A stretch of DNA of 64,000 bases from Himantopus leucocephalus. Its lineage: Eukaryota; Chordata; Aves; Charadriiformes; Recurvirostridae. The DNA is taken from NCBI GenBank assembly GCA_003993805.1, contig RSEF01000001.1, positions 62,926,550-62,990,549 of the forward strand, read 5' to 3'. The notes under the pieces were generated by a model, which saw nothing but the letters and a program-made list of their open reading frames with translations, was not told the origin of the DNA and searched no databases. This document shows, in pieces, positions 26,544 through 40,100 of this stretch (position 1 is its first letter; each line of letters opens with the position of its first letter). The position numbers were made by a program, and so were the translations under genes.

Positions 26544-28415
26544 ACCACATGCTGTGCCCTTGAGAACCGAGATGTGAGGGCCACCTTGCACCATTTCCAC
26601 TCTCCCTCTGAAGCATTGGGCTGGCATGTCTAGCAACACTACTGTTCAACCTCAGGGAAAGAGGAGAGCTGTTGCGACATGGAGTCCCCCTTGGTTGCAG
26701 GCTGTTCAAGGGGTGTCATACCTTACTTGTTCCTGACATTTGTGCTGCCTTGGCTCTGGAGCTGAGGTGAAAGCCCTGTTCTTGTCACTGCAAGCCCTTC
26801 TTCATCAACTACTCACACAAGACCCAGACTCCTCCACCCTCCCTGACTCTTTCCTTCTTCCACCATACACAGCCTCCTTGCAGCTGACCCAATAGCATCA
26901 GCCTTCAGGAGCAAACTGATGTCTGTACACAGGCTCACACACACAGGAATGTGATAACCTGGGACAGGCCACTTCATCGCAAGGAGGCAGCAGGATTGGA
27001 AATGGCACGGCAAGGTGAGGCTGCTGCATGCCCCTGTCGCAGGCACTTAGAGCAGAGCCACTGCAGATGTGACAGCAGTGACACTCCAAGAAACCCTGGT
27101 CAGTTCTCAACCCCAGTCTGCCTGGGCTTCCTCCAGCTCCCCCAGACTGGCCTTCTGTCAGGCTGGAGACAGAAGTGAGCCAGAACAAGGTGCAGCAGAG
27201 AGGCCATGGTGCCTCTGAGAGCCATCCTGCCCTCTAGCTCTGTGCTCTGGGCTTTCTGTGTGAAATGCATATTCAAAGAAAGTTTTAAGAGGGAGGAAGT
27301 ACTGCAGTGGGTCCCCCACCCTCAGGTAATGAGTTGCTTTCCAGCCACCAAACATAAGGGATGGAAGACAGGAGGAACCGCTCTTGTTGGTCTTGCAAAT
27401 CTGAATGCACTATTCAAACCAGCTCCAATACAGTGGGGCTGTGCTTCTTTCCATACAAGTGTCTGATCCCACAGGGCAGGAAGACTGGCTCCCATCCCTC
27501 TGAGGCTCTTGCAGTAGCCCTCTGCTCCTCCAGGTTTATGGGACAAGCTGGCAAACCTGTTGACTCCTCTTGGTGGCAATCCCTGCGCTGCTGTGGAGGG
27601 ATGAGGTGGGGGGCTCACACAGCGTATCACAGAGGGAGTGGAAAGGCTGGCAGTCCTACTCCACATAACACAGTTTAGCTATCAAGAAAGAGCTGCCCTT
27701 TGCGCTGAAGGGTATGTGACACACAGCTGAGCAGTTTCAGGCCTGCCAGCTATGGACAGTATCTCAAATGGGTGCTCCCACCTCACCACTGAGCACCACT
27801 CCTGGCCAACTGGCTTACAGACTCTTGCCTTCCCACAGGCCTCCATTTGCTCATGAGATCCCATCACTAAGGGCATTCACCCGCTGGAAAAAGACAGGTT
27901 CAACTCATGCCCTTTGATCGGCTCTGAATCCATAATTCCGTCCAGTCTGTCTCCATGCATACACTGCCCTTCCCCTCCACCTCCCAGAGGTTTTCTCTAC
28001 TCTTTGCTAGATACCTAAGCTGTACTGAATGAGGCTGCCGGCTCTCCTCACAGCTGCTCCATCGCTGTCGCTGCAAACAATTTCTAGAAAGCCTTTTTCA
28101 AATGTATTAGCCTTCCAAAAAGGAGCTGATAAACAGGGGACAGGAGGAAGGGAAGAAGAGGGGAGGAGGCAGGATGCAGTGATGTGGTTTATTCCACACA
28201 TCTGCAGTATTCTCCTCCCAGCCCTTTTATAAAAATAGATGGACATTTATTATGAAAATGAATTCCTGGGTGTGTGCAGGAGTCCTTAGGCAGGCAGGGA
28301 ATAAGTGTCAGTCTTCTATGTGTATGTCTGTGTGAGCCACATACGCTGCCTATGATGAGAAAGAGGAACACATCTGCCAGACAGCAATCTGTCCGATGTA
28401 GTACCTGGAGGGCTC

Positions 28416-28441
28416 CGTGTGTGTCTGTGTGTCTGTGTGTA
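28416..28441. repeat. (GTGTCT)n-like repeat
   Basis: GTGTGTGTCT followed by two GTGTGTCT-type units. Confidence 0.75.
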
Positions 28442-30113
28442 CGCATTCATGTGTGTGACGCTTCAGTTGCCCTCAGCAAAGGGAATGTGTGATGGTGGCC
28501 AGCAACACATGCCCTGGTGGTGCCGTTCTAGTTGCGCAAGTCGTTCCCATCACAAATTTGCAAGGGCCCCAAACACAGCTGTCAAAGCACACGGATATGA
28601 GTGGATGGTTGTTTTACACACCTGTTCTGAGACACCCTGGCCGATATCAAATGCACCAGTAGTCAGCAGGCATGGGGTCAGGGACAGTGCTTGGTGAGTG
28701 AACGTGCTGCATTGCTGGTGGGCAACATCGGGTACCATTGTGTTCACAGCACTGAGATTGGGGCATGGTACAGCAAGGAGGCTGGAACTGAATTTTCTGT
28801 TCTGGAGCTAAGGAAAGGGAACGGAAACTCAAACTTACTGTCTCTCTCCCTACCTCAGTCTCTAGGAGAGAGGAAACCTGGTCCATCTCCACCTGACTCT
28901 TGTGGTTAGTTTGATGGATGGAAATGACACAATTGCCTGTCTCCTTGCGCTGTTTTGCCTCTCATAAGTTGTCCTTCCCACCCTGTCCCTGCTAGGAATA
29001 ATTCTGCTCTGCAGTGTGTGGGTATATGGGGGAGGGGAAAGGATGTAGCCAGCCTGAAAAGAATTGCAAGGATTTGGGATGAGGAGGAACTGGGAAGAGC
29101 TTGGATAGACCCTGCCATCATAGAAATGATTCAGCTAAACACTAGGGAGGGCTTAGCCTGAACTCCCTCACCCAAAACCAGATTGTGGGTAGAAGGGAGA
29201 CTCCAGGCTATATTTTGATGGCTTTTGCTACACAGAGCATGAGCCTGAGAGGCACTAGAACAGACATTTCTCACCCAAATCCTAGGTTCTGAGGCATCTT
29301 TTACCCACCAAGTGCATATTTATATTTCTCTTACAGATCTTGGAGATGTTGCCAAGGTAAAGGGCCAGATTCTGACTTCTCCTCCCACCTCTGGACATGA
29401 CCCTTCCTCCCTGCATTGAACGCAAAGCAAAAGCAAATGTGTGTGTGAGCATATGTGCTCTGGAGCAGTGGGCAGCGAACTCACTCTGTATCACATCAGT
29501 GACAAAGAGAGTCAAGGCAGGAGACATTTGCAGGCGTGAGCAGAAGAAAACCTTCACGTTCCTTCTCTGGGGTGAGCGCGTGCTTCAACTCCGAGATGCA
29601 CTCGCTGCCTCTTGAAATTAATTCAACATTCCTGTGGCTTGGGCAAAAATAACTAGAATGAATAATCCGGCTGTGCTGGCCCTGCTGCAGATTGCCTGGT
29701 AGACAGAGCCCTCTGCAGGAACAAAAAAGGCAAGAGACTGTGACAGCACCTGTGTTTACTAGAAGAGACCCGAAAGGTAACAGAAGAAATAGCAATAGCT
29801 TATCACGTCTTTTAACCCCGCAGGTGTAATTGCCTCTAGCAAGTCTCCAGTATTTGTCTCCATGCTGTTCCCAGCTCGCAGCGTTACAGCTCCCTGCACC
29901 TTTCCCCTGGTCCCATTAACTGCTTCTCCCTCCCACACCGCCGACTTGTGCCCGCGCTCCTCGGCCTGCCTGCATTTTGGGTGCAGTGCAGAGCTGCGGT
30001 GGTGCTCAGGCTGCTTTGCTAGGCACGAGAACATGACACTCTTATCTCACATACTCTGCCTTTATCACTAAAAGGATCATGTTACCCTGAGTTTTGGGCT
30101 TGTTTCAAGGGCT

Positions 30114-30119
30114 TTTATT
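30114..30119 (-). terminator. Candidate CYTH4 poly(A) signal
   Basis: AATAAA on the minus strand (TTTATT on plus), about 980 bases past the CYTH4 stop. It is the first canonical hexamer I noticed there. No clear GU-rich downstream element is visible, so the assignment is tentative. Confidence 0.3.
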
Positions 30120-30190
30120 TCTCTTTTTACTCAAGAGACAAAAACCCTCAGACTCCAGATGAAACCAATATGTGAAGATGGGAATGCCCC

Positions 30191-30213
30191 TGTGTGTGTG
30201 TGTGTGCGCATGC
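30191..30213. repeat. (TG)n microsatellite
   Basis: About eight TG units followed by CGCATGC, alternating purine-pyrimidine throughout. Confidence 0.85.
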
Positions 30214-31100
30214 AGTGTGTATGCACCTCCAATTTTTCATGCCTTCTGTCTGCAGGCCTTTCAGACACAAAGCCCAGGCCTCTGGGGTGGCACAAAGAAG
30301 GAACTTTTGCTGGGGAGCCATCAGCCAGCAGGAGGGCTAGTGTTTGGGTTTCTTCCCTAGGGAGACCTGTGGTGGACTCTGAGTCTCAAAACAGAGAAAA
30401 AAGACCCAGGAGCCTCTCTACACTCAGTTACCCCTTGTGTCCCCATCCAACATCTTTAACTTTCTAAAACCTAAGACTCAGTTACATAGCAGGGGCTTCC
30501 CAGGATTACAGCCCTCACAGATATAGGAAGAGGTAGAGAGGGCTCTCTTCTGAGCAGAGGGCTTCCTAATTTCCCTTGGCCTCTGGTTTCACGGGGAGAT
30601 CTTAAAGATCAGTAGCCCCTTCTCCACAACCACTACACATCCATTCATGGAAGACAAACCATTGGGGCTTTTCTGCTCTGGACCATGCTTGGCTGCTCCA
30701 AGAGCATCTATATGGTTCCTCACAGAAAAACACCCAGGCCTGATTTGATGGCAGGAGGGACTGGAGACACTCTGGAGACATTCTTGTCTGCCCTCAGATC
30801 CTGTCCTATGTGCCTGGGCCTATATGGGAGAACCCAAAGGCCAGTTGCTGTTGAGCCTTTATGTTCAGACATGGGAAACGCCATGCCCATGGCTCAGACA
30901 GTCAGTGGATTGCACTGTGCGCCTCTGCCTTCAGTTTGGAAAGGGAAGAAGCAAATCTGGCAAGTTGTTCTGTCAGTCATCTTCCTGCCAAGTGGGAGGC
31001 AGAGGGAACCAATACTCCCAAATTTCTTCACTGGAAGATCCCAGCATGGGAGGGAAGCTGTCCAACAACATGTTCCTGCTGCCAGTGACCAGGTCAGGGC

Positions 31101-31173
31101 TCAGTTTTTGCTGGCAATCTTTTTCTTACGGGCAGAGACCAGATCATAGAAAGGATCCTGTGTGATGCTGGTC
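31101..31173 (-). CDS. CYTH4: CYTH4 last coding exon (residues 383-406, polybasic tail, TGA)
   Basis: Acceptor TTTCCAG. It encodes [20 protein letters not shown] then SKN and TGA. The KKK cluster helps electrostatic membrane binding next to the PH domain in cytohesins. Human ends [11 protein letters not shown]. The 3' UTR continues to lower coordinates. Confidence 0.95.
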
Positions 31174-34100
31174 CTGGAAATAAGAGGAAATGGGAGCAAA
31201 AGCAAGAGATTTAATGCTGGGGAGCAGCACAGGCAACCAAACTGAACTTGTACAGAGAAACCACTCACCAAAATGTAGGACTGGAGATCTGCAAACCCAC
31301 AGCAGAGAATTTAGCTGTGGCTAGAGAGTCTCCAGAAGGGACCTTGAAACTCTTTGAAGTCAAGAGGTACCACAGTTACTAGACTTCAAACATTTCTTTC
31401 CACACCCCTTTTCAAGCGCTAGTAGCCAAATAAACTGTGTGACCATTTGTCCCTGGGACTGAACAAAGGCCAGCTTAGGCCTCCAGTTCCAGTCTCCTCA
31501 CCGTATTGCCTCAATCCACTCATCACGTTCTGTTGGTGTGGCTGCTGAGATCTTGTAGGACTGATGCTTGCCTTCAACCACCTTCCCATCCCCATCTGTT
31601 TTGCAGGCTTTGATCTTCTGCCCTTTGCAGTTGGGATTGAAGAGCTCAAAGCAGTTCTGTCAGAAAGGGAACAAAATAGAGCAGTAGGGGAGGACAGGGT
31701 GGACCAAGAAAACTATGCTGCCTTCAACCATGGGTGACAGGCTCAGAGAGCTTCCAAAGTGGAGGGCAGCATTCTGTCTCTGAAATGCAACAGAGCCTTT
31801 CTTTCCCCACCCAAGAATGCCCCTATGAGTTAGATCTCCTCTTAGGTAAACACCCTCCTGTGAAGGGCTGGACACTGAAACAGAATTTATGGAGAGATGG
31901 AGCATCAACAGTTATCAGAAAACACCTTCTGGGATCTGTAACTCTGCTTCATTTACAAAGATCTCTTCCCCTTTTAAGTAGATGCTATACCCTCTCTTCT
32001 GCGTGCCACCATACAGACCGATGAGGGTCATGCCACATCAAAGAGTGAGTATCCATAGAAGATGCACGAAGAGTGTCACTTCGTAAGCAAGTTTTCTAAC
32101 ACCACAACACTATTTGGTCTCCACGTATTGTAACTTATTATGGAGAGTCCTGGGGAGAGAAATTGAACCCTCATCTCCTGGTGCCAAATGAGTAGGGAGT
32201 CAGCCATGTGCACTCATCTCTGCGCTCCTACACACACACACACACACACACACAGAGTGCAGCCAGCCAAAGGACAGGTCTCTGTTCACACCAGATCTTC
32301 CCTAGCAAAATACAATCATGTTTAGATACCATCATGTTCAGATCGGGGGACAAGGCAGTTTGGAATGGCACCTTCCCTCTGAGAAGCATGGTAAAGAAGA
32401 GGGTGTCTGCACCCCCTCTTCCCTCTGACCACCTGAGAGCCTGCATTGGCAGAGTACCAAGCAATGGAGACTTACTGGCTTTTTGGGATCGTCCACCTTC
32501 CGGACTGATAGATTCTCCAGGGGGATAATGCCCAGAGGCTCTTTGTCCTGAGAGCAAGAAAACATGAATTAGCACCCAATGTGCTTCCCACATCTACGCC
32601 ACTCTTTACAGCCTCTCTGGTTTCTCAGGCTTGTGCCTTTGCGGGGGTGACAAGGGCAGTGCATGCCTAGGGAGACCATCTTCATTTACACAATGGAGAG
32701 CTTAGTCAACAGGAGATCCCAGCAATAGCTGCAGTGTCCAGCCTCTCTCATCCTCAAGACCAGAGGTGAGGAAACAGCACAGGAGAGAAGGGCGGTGTGA
32801 GTTCATTCTGGGAGCATAGGGTTGAAGGGAAGAGTTGCCCCCTACCCTCTGCTCCTCCCTGGCCCCTCAGAGGCTCATAACCACCCAGGACACAGCTTCC
32901 CAACTGCGAGCTAAGCCTTTACCGTGGTATATTCAAAGTAGTAGAGGCAGTTATCGGTCAGAATGAACCAACGGCGTTTCCAGGTTTTCACACGTCCTCC
33001 TAAAGGCAGTGAGGTTCAAAAGCCATTAGTCGCACACTCTACCATCTTTCCCACCCCTCCTCAAGCTCCAGCCTTGCACACACAGACATACCCTCCCAGC
33101 TCTCCCCGTAGATCAGCCCCAAGGAGGCAACCGTGATGCTCACTGCTGGTGTGATGCCGTATGGTGAACACGCACACACACACGCAGGGAGCCAATTTTG
33201 CTCTGATGGGGCTGGGAATGGAGAGGGCTGAAGGATATCTTTTTGAGTCCCTTTTTGAGCAGTCAGAGGGAGGAGAGAGCAGGCGGCTGGTTTCAACAGC
33301 AGGTGTCAGCCTCATCCCACCGCAGCAGACGGGAGGGGAAGAGCAGCGAGATGCTGGTAGGTTCTTGGGGTAGATTTGTGGTGGGAGGCAGGCGGGCACA
33401 GAATTCAGAGGAGAAAGGGGAATCCTCCCCCTTACCTAGTTTCAGGAGCCAGCCCTCACGGTTAGGGTTGAAGAAAGTATGCGTGAGATCGTTCCCATCA
33501 TCCTCCGGTATGGAGAATGGCTCGTTCTTGATACTCTCAAACAGATTCTGCCCCAGAGCATTGGTGAGGGAAAGAGAAAGAAAGGCAGACTTCTGACAAA
33601 GCTTGTACACAACCCTCCTAGGTTCATCTAGTTCATCACTGTGTTTCCACAGGGGCAGGTGGGTGAATGTGGGGGGAGCAGGCAGTGAGCCCTGGGGGGT
33701 ACAACCACCCTCAGTCTACACCTCACAGGGTCTCATGGGGGATCACCAACTCTTTTCTGCAGCCTGTGTCAAAAAAAGAGACCCAATTTGGAAAGCCACA
33801 GACACAAAAGTGTGCACCCATATCAAGAGAGGCTGCAGTGACCAAACCCAGCATGTCACACGAGTGCTGCCATGGGTAGTACTAAGGCACTGGGGGGTGG
33901 GGACACGGCATGGCAGAGACAGCAGCCCCATTTAGGCTCTGGGTTGGTGATGCCAAACATTCTGCTAACTTGTATGTAGAGACCAACACACACATCTACA
34001 TGACCACAAGGAGGCACATTCATAGAACCAAGGCTTTTGCACTGAGGGACACACAGCATGGCGTTCATAACAGGACAGTGACAGGGAGGCAGGTTAGTAG

Positions 34101-37100
34101 CTTTCAAGGGATACAAAAATGTTGCTCACATAATTTGATTTGCCATCATCCCAAACCCCGAAAAAAAATTAAACTACAGGCTCCTGCAACTTCTCTCAAA
34201 TTGCCTGGAAGAAACAACACTCTCGAGAAAAATCAAAAGCCTTTACCCCGAGGGGATGCTGCTCAGCAAACCCAGGTATGGGATGTAGGCAGCCTCTTTG
34301 ATACAAGACACAAGTTATTGTCCCCAGGTTGGTTCGGTGAAGCTAGACACGTGTAGATAGGCTGCCCACCTCTACCTTGCCTCATAGGGCAGGTGCCATG
34401 TCCACTGAGCCTTTGGAAAAATGGTAGCTCCAGCTTCGCTAATGGATGTGTCCCCCTGTCTCTATCTGCTACGCTCTGCATCTTCATCCTCTGGGATCAG
34501 AGACACCATGACCTGCTGAGAGCTTTACAGATGAGATGCTGGAAGAGACCCTGACACTCACTTGGGGCTTGTTGGTTGTACTCACTTGAAGATACATCCT
34601 GATGTAAGAGAGGTCAGGCACTGGTGTCCTGACTGATGTGAACCCTGGAGTCAGCTGAGGCAGTTAGGTATGAGCAAGGGAGAGGCATTCATAACCTGGG
34701 CCACAGTGACATTGTCTCTCACACACAGAGACACATAAGAAACAGACAGTCCCCTTGGGGGCTAGGACTTTCAAAGCTGGTGAAAAGAGTCAGATGCCCA
34801 GCTATGCCCCACAGAGGTGGGTGCCCCATTCACACAGCCTCATACCTACATGACACACAGACACCGGTGGCTCATATCTTCCTCTCTCACACAGTTACAG
34901 TATTTGTTCCTCTCTCACAAAGACACACTTAAAAGCACAAACTTTCTTAAACCGATATTGCTCTTCCCTGAATGTCATCAGCCCCGTCTCTCTTGCTCCA
35001 TGTCCTCACCCACAAGCATGTGTGCAGCCTCTCTCCAAAGCAGTTTCCACATTTTCCAGCTTTGCTTTTTCTACATACTGTCCTCTTTCCTCGCACAGCC
35101 CTTCCCCTTGTACGGCATAAGGTCACTAGGCCTGTATTACACTGACACCTGTGGACTTTTGCTTCTCAGTGGACCCCAAGCCAGACAGAAAAGAGGGACT
35201 GATGAGAAAATGGTAGGATGTCTTACCTTTAAGAGCTCTTCTGGCAGGTCCCCTCCATTGTCAATGCCTTTATTGATGGATACAAACCTTTCAAAGTGAG
35301 GTTTGTCTTTCACGTTGGGATTGTGCAGGCTGGTGTTAAGCATGATGATAGAGAAGGAGAGTATATAACAGGTGTCTGGCAATGAGAAAGAAAACCAGGA
35401 TGGGTGGCACTTGTCTTAGAGGGCAGATCAATCCAGACCCTAACAGATGGCTTGGTTTCCAGTCACTGGTGAACAGCCTCATCTCCTCCACTGTAGGAGG
35501 AAAAGAGAGATGTCCCCTCTGCTAGGAGTAAGTGGGACTGACAGGGCTAGAGAAGAGTTGATTTCCTGTGGTGGAAGTGATTCCATGCCCCCAGGGTAAT
35601 GGGGCAAGTTGGGTAGATCTAGTCTGATAACGGCTCTGCCAGCAGGAATGTTTCTACAGACACGTCTGTCAGTGCTATCCTTGCTGTGATGAGGTGTACC
35701 TCATGTGAGGCTGGAAGCACTTCTCAAGACTATTGCCCATGGGGATAGACTGAAGCACAGTAGCAAAGGGAGGACTGAAGACCCTCAGCCTATTGAAAAT
35801 CTTCACAGGAAGCCGGCTGCCTCCTTCATCTTAAGGAGAAACAACCACACTTCCAAGTGATGCCCTCTGTGCTTTGTGAACAGGAAAGGAAGGCTCCTCT
35901 CTAGCAAACAGTGGAGCTCAGTTTTACAGGCCTTCTCCCCATAACTACCTGTAGACTGGAATACTCCTGGGTTACACTTGCAGTACCAGTTGGCAAAGGC
36001 CTCCATCATCCGGTCAATCTTCTGTGCTTCCCCAGGCAGCCGGAAGCTCCATAGGAACTGTCTATCAGGAGCAGCATGCCAGAGAGTTAGTCAGATTGGG
36101 TGCAAGGGACATTTATCCCTTCCCTCCACCCATAGGACACCATGAAAATAAAAGAAGTCATCCCATCACACTGGGGAGACAACACAGTGCATGAAGCAGG
36201 AGGTCTCCTCCTCTCTCTAGAAATTGGCCGGGCTCATCAGCCTCAAACACACTAAAAGGAGGAGCAGAACTAAGCATTCTGGAAATCGTGGCTCCTCTTC
36301 CCTAATGAGTGCCCTGCAAGGCAGCAGAGACCTCAAGAGAAGGAGTCCTGCTGGGAGCTGACCTATAAGAAAACAAGATGCCCTAAGACAGAGTCACTTT
36401 CTCACTGACATAACAGGCACTGTGGACAGACATATTTCCTGGTGCAAAAAATAATTTGCCCGTCCCCCCAAGCATCGAAGCCATGATGACCCACCTTGCT
36501 TTCCCCATCTTCTCTGCATATGGGCAGTCTAGTCAAGGGGCCATGAAAGAGTTCCCCCAGGAAAAGGTGTTAACACTTCATAGAACAACAGTCTTGGAGC
36601 CAACACATGCAGCAGGGCCTTAGGAAGCACCATTTCAGCCCAGTAGGTCTTCACAACCTTCCTGGGTGGTAAGACCCAGTGACTGAGCAGGCTCCTGCTC
36701 CATCCCCTGCGTCCTGTATGCTCACTCACCTCAGTGCCTGCACCAGGTTGAGGTTGGCAAACTGGTGACATGCCACAAAGGCTTGGAGGATCTGAATGTT
36801 TGTGGGGTCCCTGGGAGAGGATAGGGGTAAAAAGGTCAGAAGAGAGCTTTGACCCTGCTCAGTTTGGATGCCCCTTGGTGTGATGACATGCACTTGGCTC
36901 CATCCCAGCCTCCACTTCCCCTCTGACCAATAAGAAGCCAAGAGGCATGCTCTTGTCTGGGAAGACTGACCCCATTACAGGCAGGAGGACAGGTAGCCCA
37001 TACAGCCAGCCTTAGCCACACTCTATAGGGTCCCCTCCCAGGGGTGTACTGCCCACCCATCCCACTTTAGTTTGAAGTATGTTAAGTCCTGGCACCTGAC

Positions 37101-40100
37101 TGAGGTCTGCCAGGGGTCATCTAAAATGGTAGTTGACAGGGGCCAGGCAGAACAGAGTCTCCAAAGGGCCTCCTCATCCTGGCTGTGTTGCTCACCTCCC
37201 ACCCAGGTAATCCCCAATGGCTGTCTTGTTCAGGCCTTCACCCTTGTGGAGGAATTTGGCAATCTCCTGCAGGTCTGAGGACAATACCTGGTGCTCAATC
37301 AGGTACTGGATCCCCTGGGGAAGGAGAACCAAGACAGCAAAGTAAGACACCTCTGTGGGCTGATAAGAAAGCAGGACCCCAACACCCTGATATCAGCCTT
37401 CCTTGGCTTCGATGATGTTGCCTCCTCTGTTACTCCCCAGCCCCTTCCTTCATGGGAAACCACAGCCATGATCCCACCCTTATTCCGTCCCTCTTCATCT
37501 GACATGGTGCGTCAGTCCCACTTCCATTTTGTCCCAAGATTTGGATAAATGTTTCACTGGGGTGGAAACACAAGCAAACCACAAAGGGCAATGTAGTTTA
37601 AAAGTCCAAAAGACAAGTAAATTTAAGGCAAAATAGTTCATTTTAACATTTTCAATCAAAATATTTGTGTTCTCTTCCTAAATGTTTTTTTTTTCTGAAT
37701 TAACTTAACTTAGAAAAAAAATGTTTGTTTAAAAAAAGACATAATCAAAAAAACATACTCAGACAAAAATATGGGCTTGAGAAAACTAAAAGTTACTCTT
37801 TCCTAAATTTTCTTCTGTGCCACAGAACAGAGAAGTCTGAAATGTTTTCAGCTCCATCGTCCCCAGCCAGAAAGGATCGAGCATGTTTTTTATGGGTCTG
37901 AGTTGGGCTGTGCAAAGAGTCAGCACTCTGTTTTAGAGGGAATTTCATGGTTTTCAAAGTCACGGAGAGTTGAGGTTTTGTTCAGATTCTTAGCAATATC
38001 TAAAACCACTGCAACTCTCCAGACCACATTGCAATTCTCCTCACAAAATACAATAAAGGAATGAAAATTGTTTTAGATCCATCAAAATGTTCACTTCAAC
38101 AGAACCAATTCACTTTGCCTTGTAATATATAAGAAACTATTTCTAAAATGCCCCAAAGAAAAAGCAGTTTCAAAAGAAGAAATTGAAATGTTTGTGAGAT
38201 TTTTCCACACTATTTTCCTTTCTTTTTCCCCAGACGGAATTTTGGTAAGATCAATTTAATTTTGCAAAGCATTACGGTGATGATGTGGCTCCATTTTCCA
38301 GAAGAAAATGTTTCTCCCAAAAGGTTTTGTTCTGCTGGATTCCTAATGCCTACCTCCTCTAGCCTCAGGAACTTGTCCTGAGATCTTGGAGACAGGAACT
38401 CATTTAAAGTATCAGCATTGCATGGATGAAGCGTAACCTTAGCAAGGAGAGCAAACAAAGTTCCTTGCATTGCAGCACCTGTCAGCCTATGGCATGTAGC
38501 AAAAGGGAAACAATAAACAGAGATCTGCATATGCTTATTCTAAAGTGAAAACAATAGAGGCACACAGTATAACATTTCGACCAGGCTGATCAGCATTGAA
38601 CTAACAAGGCTAAACTGGTTTGGGATCAGAACTAGTTCAGGTGTTTCTGCACAGCATGGCACAGTGCCAGAGAGAGATGCCCCCGGGGCCTCAGACCAAG
38701 GTCAGATGGAAAGACAAAATGAAACCTGCTCTCACGCAGGCTGTGAGTACTGATATCGCTGCTCTGAGACAGCTCCCGCTGGCAGAGGGATGTCCAGGGG
38801 ACTGGGAAGCACTCCAGCTGCGGTGCGGACACTGGGGAAAAGGCATCTTGAGGGTCTCAGCAGGGCAGAGGAGGGGGCACGAAAAGTTGTCACTCAGACC
38901 AGCAGCTATCCAAGATGCTAGCTCTGGTGGTTAGCTAACGATGAGTAATCGTTTAATCGCAGTTTGTGGTTTTGCTTACGGAGCTCAAAAAAAAAAAAAA
39001 GGGTCCACCAGTGAGGAGGAAGAAAGAGGAAACTGTCTTTCTCACATCTTTTCTACTTAATCATGAGGATTTTAGAGCTTTCTGCAGAGGGCTGAAGGCT
39101 ATGGAGTCTGGACCTCGCGGGTCAGAGACCCAGAAAGCGGAAAACCTGGATTCACTCCACAATAAAATCAAAACCAAACCTACTTCCAAAATTACAGAGG
39201 CAGCTTGTCCTCTTTTGTTCTAAACGAGGCAAGAAACCTGACACACTCTCAAACATCTCACCTTCTTCTTACTTCCTGCTCCTCCATCACACTATGGCCA
39301 ATTCTTAGCCTTTCACAGGCAAGAAAAGCTGGGTTGAAGGAGATTTGGCTCTCTTGACACATTGGCAGTGTTAAACCATCCTCCCTTTATTTCTCTTAGT
39401 TTTGGGTTGCATCTGATGGGATGGCTTATAGGCACATGATGGGGGGAAGCAACGCAGCTCAATCATATCAGAAGACCTTATTCGGGGAGAGGAAGGAGGG
39501 TGCTACAAATTGGAGCCTTAGTGAGGTAGGAAACCAGCCCCACAGTCCCATGCCGTAGTTCCTTTGACATGGGTGGATGCAAGTGGGCCAGTAGCCAACA
39601 GAAGCTCTTCCTCCCAGCTTTCTCCTCATAGGTGGAATGAGCAAATCCTACCTTTGCAGGGTCCATGTTGAATTTCTTCCGGCCCAGGGACAAAAGTTTA
39701 TCCCTCTGTGATAGTTTGCTGCAAACACGAAGAAGAAGGAAAGACAAACAGAACTAAAGTCCATATTTCAATTCGCTCACAAGGTAACTCAGATATCTCA
39801 AGGACGGGTGTCTGACTATCCAGGAATAAAGAAAAATCTCAGAGGAGAGAAAGGTATTCCTGGCGTCACTTCCCTGTCATTGTTGTGATCCAAATCCCAT
39901 GGGTGTTTTTGTTTTCTCAACATCAAGAGAAAGACTTTGTAAACAACGGAATACCCATCTGGTCCCACTTGCCTGTTCTGCTCCCCAGGATTATTGTCTG
40001 CCTCTTGCCTCTCCTCTGCATTTTGGAAGCACTCAATCTCTGCAAACACTTCAGCAATCTCTTCCTTCAGCTTCTGCAAAAAAAAGTATCAGGAGGATGA

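Larger units (their letters stand above)
26544..31100. other. Region downstream of CYTH4; 3' UTR at its right end
   Basis: The part nearest 31100 is expected to be CYTH4 3' UTR on minus. GT-type repeats lie at 28416-28441 and 30191-30213. 28030-28270 is AT-rich and candidate conserved non-coding. No other exon was recognised. Confidence 0.5.

Noticed and set aside
39967..39972. GT donor 3 bases inside the intron after CYTH4 exon 3
   Set aside because: Using it shifts the frame and gives TAA in exon 4, whereas the GC donor keeps a cytohesin-like sequence.
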